Origin: Pegoplata infirma
Taxonomy: Eukaryota; Arthropoda; Insecta; Diptera; Anthomyiidae
DNA length: 64,000 nucleotides
Assembly (NCBI GenBank): GCA_963921195.1
Contig: OY992538.1
Coordinates: 83,513,904-83,577,903 of the forward strand
Direction: 5' to 3'
Shown here piece by piece: positions 30,492-44,305 of the stretch. The translations under genes and the position numbers were made by a program. The notes below the pieces were generated by a model. That model was not told the origin of the DNA, searched no databases, and was given only the letters and a program-made list of their open reading frames with translations. Numbering within the stretch: position 1 is the first letter of the stretch; each line of letters starts with the position of its first letter.

Positions 30492-33400
30492 TCTATATGG
30501 GGCATTCCATGCCAAATCACTCACTTTTAGGCCCGACCCCCTTCGATTAACTTTATTTTTGGATATGTTTTAGTACGTATTAAATGCAACTTGCAGCCAA
30601 ATTTTCAGCCTTTTATACCAAGGTGGTGTTGAGTAATCAATTTTTCAAAATGGCGATTTTTTCCAAAAAATGAAAAAATTTAAATTTTCAATCAATTTTG
30701 ACCAGTAAAAAATATAGATATATTAAAAAAAGATGGACAACATTTTGTTGGTAGTTAAATGTAGTTTTAGAAAAAAAAATATGAAAAATTATTCGAAGTA
30801 ACTATCACTTGTTTTTTATCGTATAAAAATTAAAATCGACTTTTTGAAAAAGTCCGAAACCTTCGATTTTTTTTTAAAAATGTCAAAAAATTCTACTCTA
30901 AATTACGCAACTTTTAAGTCATAATTCGAGATGTGATCGTAATTCGTTCTATTTTTATTCAAATTTTGAAAATTGCACTTTTTTTTTTTGACTCTGGTTT
31001 ATTTTATATGGTGCTCCAAAAAAAATAATTTGGTAAATATTGACCGTAACTTCCCCTAGATATATTAACTTGGGTGTAAAAATACGTTTCATAAAATTTT
31101 AGGATGATCGGACATGGGTAAGGCGTGCCGCATCGGCTTTGAAGTTTGAAAATCGGATTACAAGGGAAAATATGCATTTTTTTCTGTTTTCTTAATTTTT
31201 TTGGTATTTTAAGTTAATTTTGAATTCAAATGGTTACAGAATTAAAATGTAGAGTAAAATGTCTCTCTATTAAGGTCATAAAAACCGAAATCGGTTTAAA
31301 ATCAGCCAAGTTATTACAACTTCCCCAGGCATCTAACGTGTGGCAGACAACTTGATTAATCAATACAATCCGATTTTTGAAATTCATTGAAATTTTCTAC
31401 TGTAATAACATTTTTTTATTCTTCAAGTTCAAATGTTATTAGATGACAAGTATTTTTCATATTGTGTTTTGCTAACATTTTTTAAATTAGTGCTAAAAAT
31501 GCCTGCATTTTCCACACCCTTTTGAAATCTCTATTTTAAAAAAAAAAAATATTTTTTTTGTTTTAAAATTTGGAAAAGTCAAAAAAATATTACACTGAAA
31601 CATGAATAATGAAAAAATGTTATTACAGTAGAAAATTTCAATAAATTTAAAAAAAGGACCTCGTATTTTTTAATCAAGTTGTATGGCACACGCTAGATGC
31701 CTGGGGAAGTTGTAATAACTTGGCTGATTTTCAACCGATTTTAGTTTTTAGTACCTTATTAGAAAGGCATTTTACTCCACATCATAATTCTGTAATCATT
31801 TGAATTAAAACTTAACTTAAAATACCAAAGAAATTGCGAAAACAGAAAAAAAATCATATTTTTCCTTGTAATCCGTTTTTTAAACTTCAAGGACCATGCT
31901 AAGCGCCTTACACATGTCCGATCGTCCCAAATTTTTGTGAGACGTATATTTACCTCCAAATGAATATATTTAGGGTAAGTTAGGGTCAGTATCTACCATT
32001 TTTTTTTTTTTGAGCTCCATATAAAATAAATCAGAGCCAAACATAAAAGGTGCAATTTTAAAAATTAAAAAAAAAAATAGAAAGAATTGTGGTCACATCT
32101 CGAGTTATGGCTTAAAAGTTGCATAATTTAGAGTAGAATTCTTTTAGTTTTTTACAAAAAAATCGAAGGTTTCGGACTTTTTCAAAAAGTCGATTTTAAT
32201 TTTTAAACGTCAAAAAATAAGTGATAATTACTTCGAATAATTTTTTCACATTTTTTTTCTAAAACTACATTTAAATACCAACAAAACGTTGTCCAACTTT
32301 TTTTAAAATATCTATATTTTTTACTGGTCAAAATTGATTGAAAATTTAAATTTTTTCATTTTTTGGAAAAAATCGCCATTTTGAAAAATTGATTACTCAA
32401 CACTACCTTGGTATAAAAGGCTGAAAATTTGGCTGCAAGTTGCATTTAATACGTGCTAAAACATGTCCAAAAATAAAATTAATCGAAGGGGGTCGGGCCT
32501 AAAAGTGAGTGATTTGGCATGGAATGCCCCATATATATAAAGTAGTTACGTGACTGACTGACATACTAAACACGCATCATCACACATCCCAAACCACTGA
32601 AGCTAGAGTCTTGAAATTTGGATTGTAGTTTCACCTCCCGGAATACATATCCACTAAGGCTGGGTTTTTGGAAATGTTGATTTTAAGGGGTAAAAACGAT
32701 GGGTTGAAAAAGGGGAACTTTGGTACTTTTTTTTCGGAAAAAAAAATTCAATTAATTTGAAATTTGAAATGTAGGATCCTCTAACGGAAAAACATTCCCA
32801 AAAAAAGGACTTTCTGGAAATTCGAATTCGTAAGGGTAAAAAGGGTAAAAAATAGTACTTTGGTACTTTTTTAATTTTTTGAAATTAAGGTCATACAAAA
32901 ATATTAAAATTTGCTATGGTGGTTCCAACAACGGAAAAAATTCAGAAAACGTACTTTTCCGAAATTCCCATTCTAAGGGGGTAAAAAGCGAGTACTTTGG
33001 TACTTTTTATTTTTTCTGAAAAAAAAAAAATCCTATTAATTCAAAAATTGGAATGTAGGATCCTCTAACGGGAAAACATTCGCAAAAAAGTACTTTCTGG
33101 AAATTCGGACTCCTAAGGGTAAAAAGGGGTAAAAAACTATACTTTGGTATTTTTTATATTTTGTGAAATTAAAGTCCTACAAAAAAATTTAAATTTGCAA
33201 TGTAGTTTCCAACAACGAAAAAATTCTGAAAAAGTACTTTTTCGAAATACCGATTCTAAGGGGATAAAAAGCGATCACTGTGGTACTTTTTAATTTTTCT
33301 GAAAAAATCATATTAATTTAAAAAAATTGGAATGTAGGATCCTCTAACGGATAAACATTCCCAAAAAAAATACTTTCGGAAAATACGGACTCCTAAAGGT

Positions 33401-35209
33401 AAAAAGTGGTAAAAAATGTACTTTGGTACTTTCTAAATTTTTTGAAATTAAGGTCCTACAAAAAAATATTGCAATGTTAGTTCCAAAAAAATTCTAAAAA
33501 AGTACTTTTTCAAAATTCCGATTGTAAGGGGGGTAAAAAAGTGTATTTTGGTACTTATTATAATTCCTGAAATAATGGTCCTGGAAACTTTAAATTTGGA
33601 ATGCAGGATCATTTAGCGAAAAAAGATTTCTAAAGAAGGCAAACAATTTTTTGTTTTTAGCGCATGTAAGCGCATATTCGAAACGGAATGAAGGCCACAT
33701 AGGACTAATCGGAATGGAACAGGAAATAAAATGAAATAAAACAAGGACCGAAATGGGGACTTAAAATTTGGAATGTAGGTTCGCCTCCCGAAATATAGAT
33801 TCGTTTAAGGCTGAGTTTTTGGAAATGTTGATTCTAGGAAATAGGGGTAAAAAAGGTATTTTGGTACTTTTTATATTTCCACAAACCACTGAAGCTAGAG
33901 ACTTGAAATTTGGAATATATCTATTGGGATAAAACGGGTAAAAAACGTATTTTGGTACTTTTTATATATACTTAAATAATGGTTTTATTAGCTTGAAATT
34001 TGGAATGTAGCATCCCATGCTTAAATAAAGGTCATAAAAAATTAAAATTAGGAATGTAGGATCCAATAACAGAAAAAAACTATGAAAAATGTACTTTTTG
34101 GAAATTCTGATTCCGATCTAAGGGGATAAAAACGAGTACCTTTTATATTTTCTGAAATAATTATGATGGAAATTTGGAATTTAAGATTGTCTAGCGAAAT
34201 AAAATATTCCCAAAAGAATAACTTTTGAAAATTCTGATTCCTAAGGAAATTAACCAAAGAGGGAAATACATATTCTTAAATAATGAGCCTATTAACTTGA
34301 AATTTGGAATGTAGCATCCTCTAACGGGAAAAAAAATCACCCAAAAATTACTTTTTGGTACTGTTTATATTTTCTTAAATACAGGTCATAAAAACTTAAA
34401 ATTAGGAATGTAGGATCCAACAACAAAAAAAAATATGTAAAAAGTACCTATTTCGAAATTTTGATTCTAAGGGAGTAAAAACGAGCACTTTAGTACTTTT
34501 CATATTAACTGAAATAATGGTACTGGAAACTTGAAATTTGGAATGTAGGATCGTCTAGCGAAAAAAAAACATTTCCGAAAGATTTTTTTTAAATTCTGAT
34601 TCCTGAGGAGTTAAAGGTCTACTTTTTATATTTTCTGAAACAAAATAAGGGGCAAAATAATTATTTTTAATGATCTTATCCCTAGAAACTCTTTTGTTCT
34701 TTAACGGATACTAGAATGGAGCAGGGAACCAAATGGAATAGAACATAGAACGAAATGGAATAAAACTGGGATGAATTCAAATGAAAATGTTTTCAAAGTT
34801 TTTTTTTTCAATTTTTTTTTACTAAAATTTTTTTTGTACTAAAATTTGTTTATCAATTAATTTTTCAGTAATTTTTTTGTTTCATTCATACATATTTGTT
34901 CATATTTTTACAAAATTTTTTCATTCAATTTTTGACTCATAGTTTTTTTTTTTTGCTCAAATTAATAAATCATTTTTTTTTTTAAACATAAGACCATCTT
35001 AAAGTAGATCTAGTACTTATTATATCAACTGATGTATTTGGTATTTTATTGTAAGTGTTGTGATCATCATAAGCACAGTTTTTGTAAAGGATTAAGACAT
35101 ATGTAAATATATAAAAATTCCATAGCGCAAAGTTCCAAAAATGGGTCATTTATTATCATTATGAAATTTTTCTGTATTTACGGGCAACAAAATACCCTGC
35201 GCACGCTAG
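30492..35209 (+). mobile_element. Helitron-like element, copy 3
   Basis: The TCTATATATATAAAG start is split by a fold-back inserted six bases in. The 3' end is GCGCACGCTAG followed by T at 35,210. Internal modules of about 130 bp occur in two alternating variants, marked by TAGGATCCTCTAACGG and TGGTTCCAACAACGG. There is no replication-helicase coding. It provides empty sites for the insertions seen in copies 1 and 6. Confidence 0.72.
30498..32531. mobile_element. 2.0-kb palindromic element, arms about 930 bp
   Basis: The ends TGGGGCATTCCATGCC and its exact complement are flanked by TA within a TATATA tract. The outer 50 bases of the arms match perfectly, and homology runs to about 31,430 on the left and from about 31,600 on the right. 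It sits inside the first bases of Helitron copy 3, so it is younger. A smaller element with TGGGGCA ends lies at 62,827-63,354. It is non-coding; the small ORFs are mirrored. Confidence 0.88.
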
Positions 35210-38200
35210 TATATGTATAAAAGAGTGTGGTGACTGACTGACTGATTGGCAATAATCATCGCCCAGCCCAAACCGCTGAAGCTAGAGACTTGAAATTTGG
35301 AATGTAGGTTCGGCTCCCGACAAAACCACCCACTAAGAAGGGATTTTTGGAAATTCCGATTCTAAGGGGGGCAAAAGGGGGAAAATAGGACCCTTTGGGG
35401 GATTTTGTATCTTTTGAACTAATAGTCCTAAAAACTTCAAATTTGAATTCTAGGATCCTCTTGCGGAAATAAAATTTCGAAAAAAATATTTTTGGAAAAT
35501 TCCGCCTCCAAGGGGGGAAAAAGGGGATAATAGGGCAAATTGGTACATTTTTTATATTCTAAACAAATGGCCCCAGAAACTTGAAATTTGAAGTCTAGGA
35601 CCCTCTCGCGGAAATAACATTTTGGAAAAAGTAATATTTTGAAAAATCCGTTTCTAAGGTGGGGGGAGGGGGGAAAATAGGGCAAGGTGGTACATTTTGT
35701 ATCTTCTGAACTAATGGTCCTACAATCTTGAAATTTTGAATATAGGATACTCTCGCAGAAATAACATTTTGGAAAAAGTACTTTTTTGAAAATTCCGGTT
35801 TTAAGGGGGACAAAAAGGGGGAAATTTTTGTGAATTTTGAACTAATGGTCCTAGAAACTAGATATTTGAACTATAGTATCCTCTCGGGGAAAAAACATTT
35901 TTTTACTAAAGTTTTTCCACTCAAAATTTTTTTTTTCACTCAAAATTTTTTTTTACTCATAATTTTTTTTTACTCAAAATTTTTTTTCACTCAAAATTTT
36001 TTTTTTACTCAAAATTTTTTTTCACTCAAAAATTTTTTTTTTTGCAAATTTTTTTTCACTCAAATTTTTTTTTCTCTCAAAATTTTTTTTCACTCAAAAT
36101 TTTTTTTTTTTAAATTTTTTTCTACTCAAAATTTTTTTTTACTCAAAATTTTTTTCACTGAATTTTTTTTACTAAAAATTTTTTTCACTCAATTGTATTT
36201 TATTCTTCAGTTTTTTTACTCAATTTTTTTTACTTAAATTTTTTACTTAGAAGGTGTTTTCACCCAAATTTTTTTTACTCAATTTTTTTTACTCAAAATA
36301 TTTTTCGCTTAATTTTTTGACTCAAATTTTTTACTCAATTTTTTGAGTGGGGTAATTTTTAATCTGCTGAACTCATGGTCCTAGATACTTGAAATTTCAA
36401 CTGTACGATCCTCTCGCGGAAATAACATTGTTAAAGAAAAACTTTCTTAAAAATTACGCTTCTACGGGGAAAAAGGGGGAAAGTAGGGCAATTTTGTATC
36501 TGCTGAACTAATGGTCCTAGATATTTAAAATTTGAACTGTACAATCCTATCCCGAAAATAACATTCTAAGAGAAGTACTTTTTGGAAAATTCGTTTTTAA
36601 AGGGGGAAAATGGGGAAAGAAGGGCAATTTCGTATCTGCTAAACGAAATTTGGTAAAAAGTAATATTTTGAAAAATCCTTTTATAAGGGTGGGGGTGGGG
36701 GGTAGAAGGGGTTTAATAGGGCAATTTTGTATCTTCTGAACAAACTTGAAATTTTGAATCTGGATGCTCTCGCGGAAATTATTTTTTGAAAAATATATTT
36801 TTTTGAGAATTTTGGTTTTAAGGAGGCCCAAAAGGGGGAAAATAGGGCAATTTGCTAAACTTTAAATTAATGGTCTTAGAAACATGACATTTGGAATATG
36901 GGATCATATCGCAGCAATAACATTCTAAAAGAAGTACTTTTTTGAAAATTTCGCTTTTAAGGAGGGAAAGTAGTGCAATTTAATGGTACTAGATACTTGA
37001 AAATTGGACTGTACGATCCTCCCGCGGAAATAACATTCGGAAAGGAATACTTTTTTAAAAACTCCTCTTTTAAGGGGGAAAAGAGGGGAAAAAGAGCAAT
37101 TTTGAATCTGCTGAACTAATGGTCCTAGATACTTGAAAATTGGACTGTACGATCCTCCCGCGGAAATAACATTCGGAAAGAAATAGTTTTTTAAAAATTC
37201 TTCTTTTAAGGGGGAAAAAAGGGGAAAGTAGGCCAATTTTGTATCTGCTGAACAAATAGTCCTAGATACTTGAAAATTGGACTGCACAATCCTCTCGCGG
37301 AAATAAAATTCCAATGGAGGACTTTTTGGAAAATTCCGCCTCTAAGAGGGAAAAGGGGAAAGGTAGGCAATTTTGTATCTGATGAACTAATGGTCCGGGA
37401 GACTTGAAATTTGGACTGTACGATCTTTTCGCGAAAATAACATTCTAAAGAAGTACTTTTTTAAATATTCCGATTTTGAGTGGGAAAAAGGGGAAAAGTA
37501 GGGCAATTCTGTATCTGCTGAAATAATGGTCCCATATACTTGAAATTTGGATTGTACGATCCTCTCGCGAAAATAACATTCTCAAGGAAGTCTTTTTTTG
37601 AAAACTCTACTTTTAAGGGGGGAAAAAGGGGAAGTTAGGGCAATTTTGTATCTGCTGAACTAATGGTCCTCGATACTTAAAATTTAACTGTACGATCCTC
37701 TAGCGGATATAACATTCTAATAGAATTTTTTACTTAAAATTTGAACTGTACGATCCTCTTGCGGAAAAAGTACTTTTTGTGTAAAGTTCCGCTTCTAAGG
37801 GAGAAAAGGCGAAAAGTACGGCAATTTTGTATCTGCTGAACTAATGGTTCTAAATACTTAAAATTTAGACTGCGCGATCCTCTCTCTTGGAATTAAATTT
37901 CTGAAAGAAGTACTTTTTTTGAAAATTCCGATTTCAAGGGGGGAAAACGGGGAAGGTATGGCAATTTTGTATCTGCTGAACTAATGGTTCTAGATACTTG
38001 AAATTTGGCTGAACGATCCTCTCGCGGAAATAACATTCTTAAGAAAGTACTTTTCAAAATTCTGGGGGAAAAAGGGGGAAGAAGGGCAATTTTGAATCTG
38101 CTGAACTAATGGTCCTTGATTCTTGAAATTTGACCTGAACGATCCTCTCGCGAAAATGACATACTTAAAGAACTTTTTTAAAACTTCCACTTCTAAGGGG

Positions 38201-39200
38201 GAAAAAGGGGAAAGTAGGGCCCTTTGGGGGATTTTGTATCTTTTGAACTAATAGTTTTAGAAACTTGAAGTTTGGACTCTATAATCCTCTCGCGAAAAAA
38301 AAAACTAAAAAAATATTTTTTGAAAATTCCGCATCCAAGGTGGGGAAAACAGAGCAAATTGGTACATTTTTTATCTTCTGGACAAATGGTCCCAGAAACT
38401 TTAAATTTGGACTCTAGGATCCTCTCGCAGAATTAACATGCGGAAAACAAAATTTTTTGAAAATTCCACCTCCTAGGGTGGGAAAATCGGCGAATTTTTT
38501 ATCTTCTGAACAAATGGTCCCAGAAACGTGAAGTTTGGTCTTTAGAATCCTCTCGCGGAAACAACATTCCGAAAAAAATATTGTTTGAAAAATTCCTCCT
38601 CCACGGTGGGAAAGGGGAGAAAAATAGGGAAAATTGGTACATTATTTATCTTTTAAACAAATGGTTCCAGAAACTTGAAATTTGAACTCTAGGATCATCT
38701 CGCAAAAAAAAACATCTTAAAAAAAGTAGAAGGGGGAAAATAGGGCAATTTTGTATCTTCTGAACTAAAACTTTAAGTTTTAATCCTCTCGCGGAAATAA
38801 TTTTTTGAAAAATACACTTTTTGAAAATTTTGGTTTTAAGGTGGGCCAAGAGGGGGAAAAAAGGGCAATTAGGTAAATTTTAAAATAATGGTCTTAAAAA
38901 CCTGACATTTGCAATATAATATCATCTCGCGGAATAACATATTGAAAGAAGTATTTTTTTGAAAATTACTTTTTAAAGGGGGAAAGAAGGGCAATTTTGT
39001 ATCTGCTGAACTAATGTTCCTAGATATTGAAGTTTGGACTGTACGATCCTCTCGCGGAAATAACATTCTGGAAGAGGTACTTTTTTGGAAAAATTTGCTT
39101 CTATGGGGGAAAAAGAGGGAAAGTAGGGCAAATTTGAAATTTGAATCCTCTTGCGGAAACAACATTCTAATGGAAGTACTTTTTTGAAAATTTCGAAAAA
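35210..39200 (+). repeat. Large array of diverged modules (about 100-170 bp)
   Basis: It follows Helitron copy 3 directly and opens with a Helitron-like 5' region (GTATAAAAGAGTG, then CTGACTGACTGA, then ACCGCTGAAGCTAGAG). It then repeats, more than twenty times, a unit marked by ACTAATGGTCCTAGA, ACTTGAAATTTG, GATCCTCTCGCGGAAATAAC and AAGTACTTTTTTGAAAA. No CTAG 3' end was recognised, so this is either an open-ended Helitron copy or a satellite expanded from Helitron modules. Minus-strand ORFs here are repeat translations (for example repeated YFRER-like peptides). Confidence 0.75.
35904..36345. repeat. T-rich minisatellite (ACTCAAAATTTTTTTTTC)
   Basis: About 25 irregular copies of an 11-20-bp unit, ACTCAAAA plus a T-run. 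The plus-strand ORF over it encodes only a phenylalanine-rich repeat and is not a gene. Confidence 0.85.
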
Positions 39201-39393
39201 TGCATTCTAAATGCAAATGCATTTTTGGGGTGCATTTTCGTCAACTTTTACCCCTTTTGATTTTTTTGTAGTTAACATATTATTTAAGTACAATATTTTT
39301 ACAAACAAAGTCAGTCATCATTTTCATGGGACACAAAGGTCTTCTATTTTTAATATATTTTTTAAAAAAAAATATAATTGCAAAAAACTGTGG

Positions 39394-41240
39394 AGCATTT
39401 ATTTATTTTAACCAAAAAAATAAGTACTTTGAGTTAGCAGAATAACAAAAATGGATGTAAAACGACAAAAAATTATTTTTTTTCTTTGAAATTTTTACCA
39501 CAGATGAGTATTGCATAGCGGAGCTATTTGCCATCGGAAACTCATTTCGGTCAAATTTGAGTTGGCATGTTTTGAATATAGGTTCACGATATGTATGGGG
39601 GTTTTCGTGTCAACTGACACAACTTTTGAAACCGATATCCTCCGATCGGGATGAAATTTGCACCAAGGTTTTTCCTAGTGGATAGTAGTTCAGACACAAT
39701 TTTTCAACGAGATCGGTCAAGAACTCTCTGAGTTAGAGGTTAGAGATCGGTCAAGAACTCTCTGAATGTCGAAATTTGACATTTTGGCCAAAGAGGTGTA
39801 TATTCTCATCCATGTAACTTCTTACCTATTGTCTTTAGAAAAATGTGTCCCAAATAGTTTAGATAGCTATTTCTTCAGTCTTTCGAAAAAAAATTATAAA
39901 ACAAATAAAAAAAAAATTTTTTTTGATTTTTTTTCTTAAAAATCTAAAATATTTTTGACTTTTTCCTCAAATTGGGCCTTTTTTTTGATTCAAAAGAAAG
40001 CTTAGGTGATTTCCTTTAAGAGCTATGGGGTCGCTTAGTGGGATGCGAGTGGGATATCTATGAAAATTTTTTTTTTTAACTTTGGAACACAAAAAACGGT
40101 TCTTCAATTTGCACTATTAGGCGTGGGATAGCTAACCAGTTTTCGATTTCGATCCGCGATACCTTCTAATTTTGATAGGTTCGAAAAAGAAAGCACGAGC
40201 CAAAAAATGAGGGCGGTGGGGTGGGGTCATATGGCCCCTCATCGGGGTTAAAGTTGCAATGTGAGACGAACCTCCAATAATTTTCTGCACCCAACATTTT
40301 TCTTGAAAATACCTTACCCCTATTTCCACTTGGGAAAAAAATTAATAGAGGTCAGTCTCACATTGCAATAGTCCGTGGGCAGTTCTAGGGCAGTTGTGGG
40401 GATTTTAACCTCTTTACGCCCAAATTTGACCCCGATGAGGAGCCATATGGCACCACCCCACCGCCCTTATTTTTTGGCTTATGCTTTCTTTTTCGAACCT
40501 TTCAAAATTAGAGGGTGTCCCGGATCGAAATCGAAAACTGGTGAGCTATCCCACGCCTAATAGTGCAAATTAAAGAACCTTTTTTTGTGTTCCAAAGTTA
40601 AAAAAAAAATTTTCCCACTTGCATCCCACTAAGCGACCCCATATCTCTTAAAGGAAAAGACCTAAGCTTTCTTTTCAATCCAAAAAAAAAAAGGGCCCAA
40701 TTTGAGGAAAAAGTCAAAAATGTTTTAGATTTTTAAGAAAAAAAATCAAAATTATTTTTTTTATTTTTTTATAATTTTTTTTCGAAAGACTGAAGAAATA
40801 GCTATCTAAACTATTTGGGACACATTTTGCTAAAAACAATAGGTAAGAAGTTACATGGATGAGAATTAACCCCTCTTGGGCCAAAATGTCAAATTTCGCC
40901 CCCTCTAACTCAGAGAGTCCTTGACTGATCTCGCTGAAAAATCGTGTCTGAACTACTATCCAATAGGATTAACCTTGGTGCAAATCTCGATCGGAAGACA
41001 TCGGTTTCAAAAGTTGTGTCAGTTGACACGAAATCCCCCGTATTTATATCGTGAACCTATATTCAAAATATGCCAACTCAAATTTGACCGAAATGAGTTT
41101 CCGATGTTAAATAGCACCCCTTTGAAATACCCATCTGTGGTAAAAATTTCAGAGCAAAAAAATAATTTGTTGTCGTTTTACATCAATTTTTGTTATTCTG
41201 CTAACTCAAAGTACATATTTTTTTGGTGAAAATAAATGCC
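39394..41240. repeat. 1.85-kb fold-back element, arms about 850 bp
   Basis: Mirror blocks include GTACTTTGAGTTAGCAG at one end against CTGCTAACTCAAAGTAC at the other. CGTGTCAACTGACACAAC matches its complement near 41,010. GACCCCATA and CCACCCCACCGCCCT also pair. Centre near 40,310. The outer ends read AGCATTTAT and AAATAAATGCC. No target duplication was fixed and there is no coding sequence. Confidence 0.85.
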
Positions 41241-42672
41241 AACTCCCAATTTCGAAAATTTTTTCAAAATTTTTTTTAAAAAAATTTGACCACATATCTT
41301 ATTTCAATTGCCACGCTGAGCACGAATCTGGTCAATATTTTGATATCTAATGACCAGTTTTCGAGATATTGCCATTTTGAAAATATTGGTGAATAGTGTT
41401 TGCAAAAAAAAAATGCTTATATATATGTAACTTTCAAACTATTTATCAGATTGAAACATTTTGGGTGGGGCGAATAAAGCCAATGATACAAGCTTTCAAA
41501 ATAGCTAGTTTGGAGTGACGCTATTACAATACAGCGTGAGTTACAGAGTGCCAAAGTTGACCACCCCGAGATTAAAAGGCTTTTGGAGCTTGTAATTTTT
41601 AAAAATATGCAAAGATTTTTATTTTTTACAATTACCGTACTAAGGAAAACAAAATAAAAAAAAAAAAAACTAAAAAAAATTTTCAAAAAAAATATATTTT
41701 TATTTTCCGACAAAATATGCCAACTCTAAAAAAATATTTGTTTTTTGATACAGTAATAAATGCCATCTCTGAAAAATACGCAAACAAGTGCAAAATATGA
41801 AATTTTTGGCATAGGTAAAAATTATTAAGAATATTTAAACCATCTTATGGAAGGTAAATTGTTTATTTTTACAATAATATGCGAAATAACTAGTTTTTTA
41901 GCTATCCTGGCATTTATTGAATATAGTTCGATGATATATTTTTTTTTTTTTAATTTTCAAAAATTAAAAATTTTAATCGCCGTGCTCCACGAGTAAACTA
42001 ATCCAATTGGCCTAAAAGTTGTACCATATAATTATTAGGAAAATCAAAATTTGAAGAAAAAATCCCACGCTAATGTTACATATTCTCTTCAAAGAAATAA
42101 CTACCAGATGACAATTTCCTATATATTGAAAATACCAATTGTATATCATAAACATTTCTTTGCAGACAAAGAAATATCATGTAAATATTGTTCCACTTTC
42201 ATAGAAAACAAAAAATAAAAAAACACTCAGAATTTCATAGAATATGAAGGAATAAATCATGGAATATTTAACGTAATACTTTTTTTGTTTTTATATTGTT
42301 TTCATCTCCATTTCTATTTTGTATCATCATGATCTTCATCATAATTATGTGACATATGTTGACAACAAATCTAAGTTATTTTAATGGTGACATACAGTCT
42401 CAGTTGTTGTAGTCTCACAAGTAATTTTATTTGCATGTATGTGTGTTTGTATGTAGGACTTATTGTACAAGATATCCTGTTGCTTTGTCATATTCATACA
42501 CACACACACACAATTACATTCTTAAATCGTTACACTGACACACCGACATACATTTTTTTTCAGTCATACAATTAAACCTAGAATCAAATACACACACACA
42601 CACATATTTAAATACAACTATGTGGAACACAACAAAAAATATAAAATGAAAAATATTGTTCATGTACGACAA
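41241..42672. other. AT-rich spacer with (CA)n tracts
   Basis: Short CA microsatellites lie near 42,497-42,513 and 42,591-42,605. Otherwise there is no recognised gene or transposon end. The region around 42,240-42,640 looks less repetitive than its surroundings. Confidence 0.45.
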
Positions 42673-43280
42673 CTGACAAGGGAAGTCTCCCTGGTGTCAC
42701 CCTCCGATCATCATGAAATTTGGATATGTTGTTAAGAACGAAAATTAATTCGACCCGTATTTTTTTTTAGCGGCCCAAACTCATTTTTAGGGGGGGTCGA
42801 TTTGTATGGGAGGAAATTGACCTTTTTCAGTTTTTTACGATTTACGACTATTTAAACAAAATTAATATAGGCATGTGTGGTATCAGATTAAAGGTATTAA
42901 AAATACCTATCTCGTGGTGCTAACAACGGGCCAAAGAAGTTAATATTTTTCGACTTATTAACAAAAATGTCCTAAAAATTGGGTATTTTACTCAATATGA
43001 CGAAAAGTTGTGCATGTTTGGACACGTTCTTAGCACACGTAGATAGGTTTTCTAAAGACCATTCATTTGGTATGTAACATGACTAGGTTTCTTTGCATAA
43101 TATAGGAGATAAACGAAAAAAACTGAAAAATGGCCTTGTCTTCCCCCCTCCTTTTTACCCCCTAAATATGAATTTGGGCCGCTAAAAAAAAATACGTGTC
43201 CCCTTATTTTTTCTGCTCTACAAAATAAAACAAATTCCATAAAGATCCGCGGGTGACACTAGGGAGACTTCCCTTGTGAG
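42673..43280. mobile_element. ACAAGGGAAG-ended TIR element, copy 2
   Basis: 608 bp, with ends CTGACAAGGGAAGTCTCC and GGAGACTTCCCTTGTGAG. Just inside are GTGTCACCC and GGGTGACAC. The two halves are related but not a simple hairpin beyond the TIRs. A copy in the opposite orientation lies at 44,306-44,887. No target duplication is evident. Confidence 0.8.
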
Positions 43281-43970
43281 TATAATAGAAATTTCATATG
43301 TTTTGAGTACATTTTATCTAAACAACCAGACCAAGCAGCAATCAACGTACTGTTAGAAAATTCCACGTGCTTAGTCTTTTGTTTTGATATTTTTTTTTTT
43401 AATTTTTGTTTTGATTCATTTTCAATTTTTTTGTTTTTATTTCTCCTATCAAAATATTTGGAATATGTTGAAAAAGAAATTACTAATAAGATGAGTAGAT
43501 AAAAGAGAAGTTATATATTTTAACAGCGCAAGCGTAAGAGAATATTGAAATAATTATAAGAGAATGTGAAAGAATGAAAAGAGATTATGTGCACATTACC
43601 AAATACAAAGAGTATTTATGATTATTTAAATAAGAGTAATTTGAAAATCAAATTAAATGGTTTTGATTAAAAAAAAAACTAAAAAATGGGATCACTTATA
43701 AATTTGTTCATGAAATATGGGATCACTTATAAAAATTTGTATATGAAACAATACACACCAAATGTCCAGCGTAAAAAATACACGTGTCCCATGAATTTCT
43801 GAATAGGTTGTACACTGAAAGAATTATTGTTCATAATATCTATGAACAAATTTCATAAGACCAAATTCATAGAACCTATGAAAGAATTCATTGGCTAAAT
43901 GAATATTTATTAGTATTGTATAATATTTTATAGAATTTAATTCATAGATTTTGTTAGATTCATAGAAAAA
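43281..43970. other. AT-rich spacer ending in TTCATAGA repeats
   Basis: From about 43,812 (CACTGAAAGAATT) there are repeated TTCATAGA/TCTATGAA motifs, also seen at 57,890-58,045. They form part of another MITE-like family with no complete copy defined here. Confidence 0.45.
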
Positions 43971-44305
43971 ATGCCTGTGAATTTTGTACCCTTGCCCAAA
44001 ACATTAAATAAGATAATGTTTTGCGGAAGAATTCGGTGTACTTGCCAAAGCAAAGTTTTTTTTAGAAATAATAATGTTATATTACCTTGCTATTCCATGC
44101 AAAAAGAATTGAAATATCAGTCGAGGACCCCATTAAAAAAACCAAAAGAGCTGCACATTTCGTAAGTGAGTGCAAAAATAAGTGCAAAAAAGTGTTTTTA
44201 CATTTTGGAGAGTATAAAAGTTTCGGCACCAAAGAATATAACAATCTCACTTGTTTTATGTACATTTGATAAACACATGGACAATTTTTATGCAAAAAGC
44301 TTAGA

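Noticed and set aside
35830..36237. 135-aa open frame rich in FF, TQN and LKI
   Set aside because: It is a translation of an ACTCAAAATTTTTTT minisatellite, with no protein-like composition.
36925..37314. 129-aa minus-strand open frame
   Set aside because: It repeats the translation of the 35-39 kb tandem modules; open only because the units keep phase.
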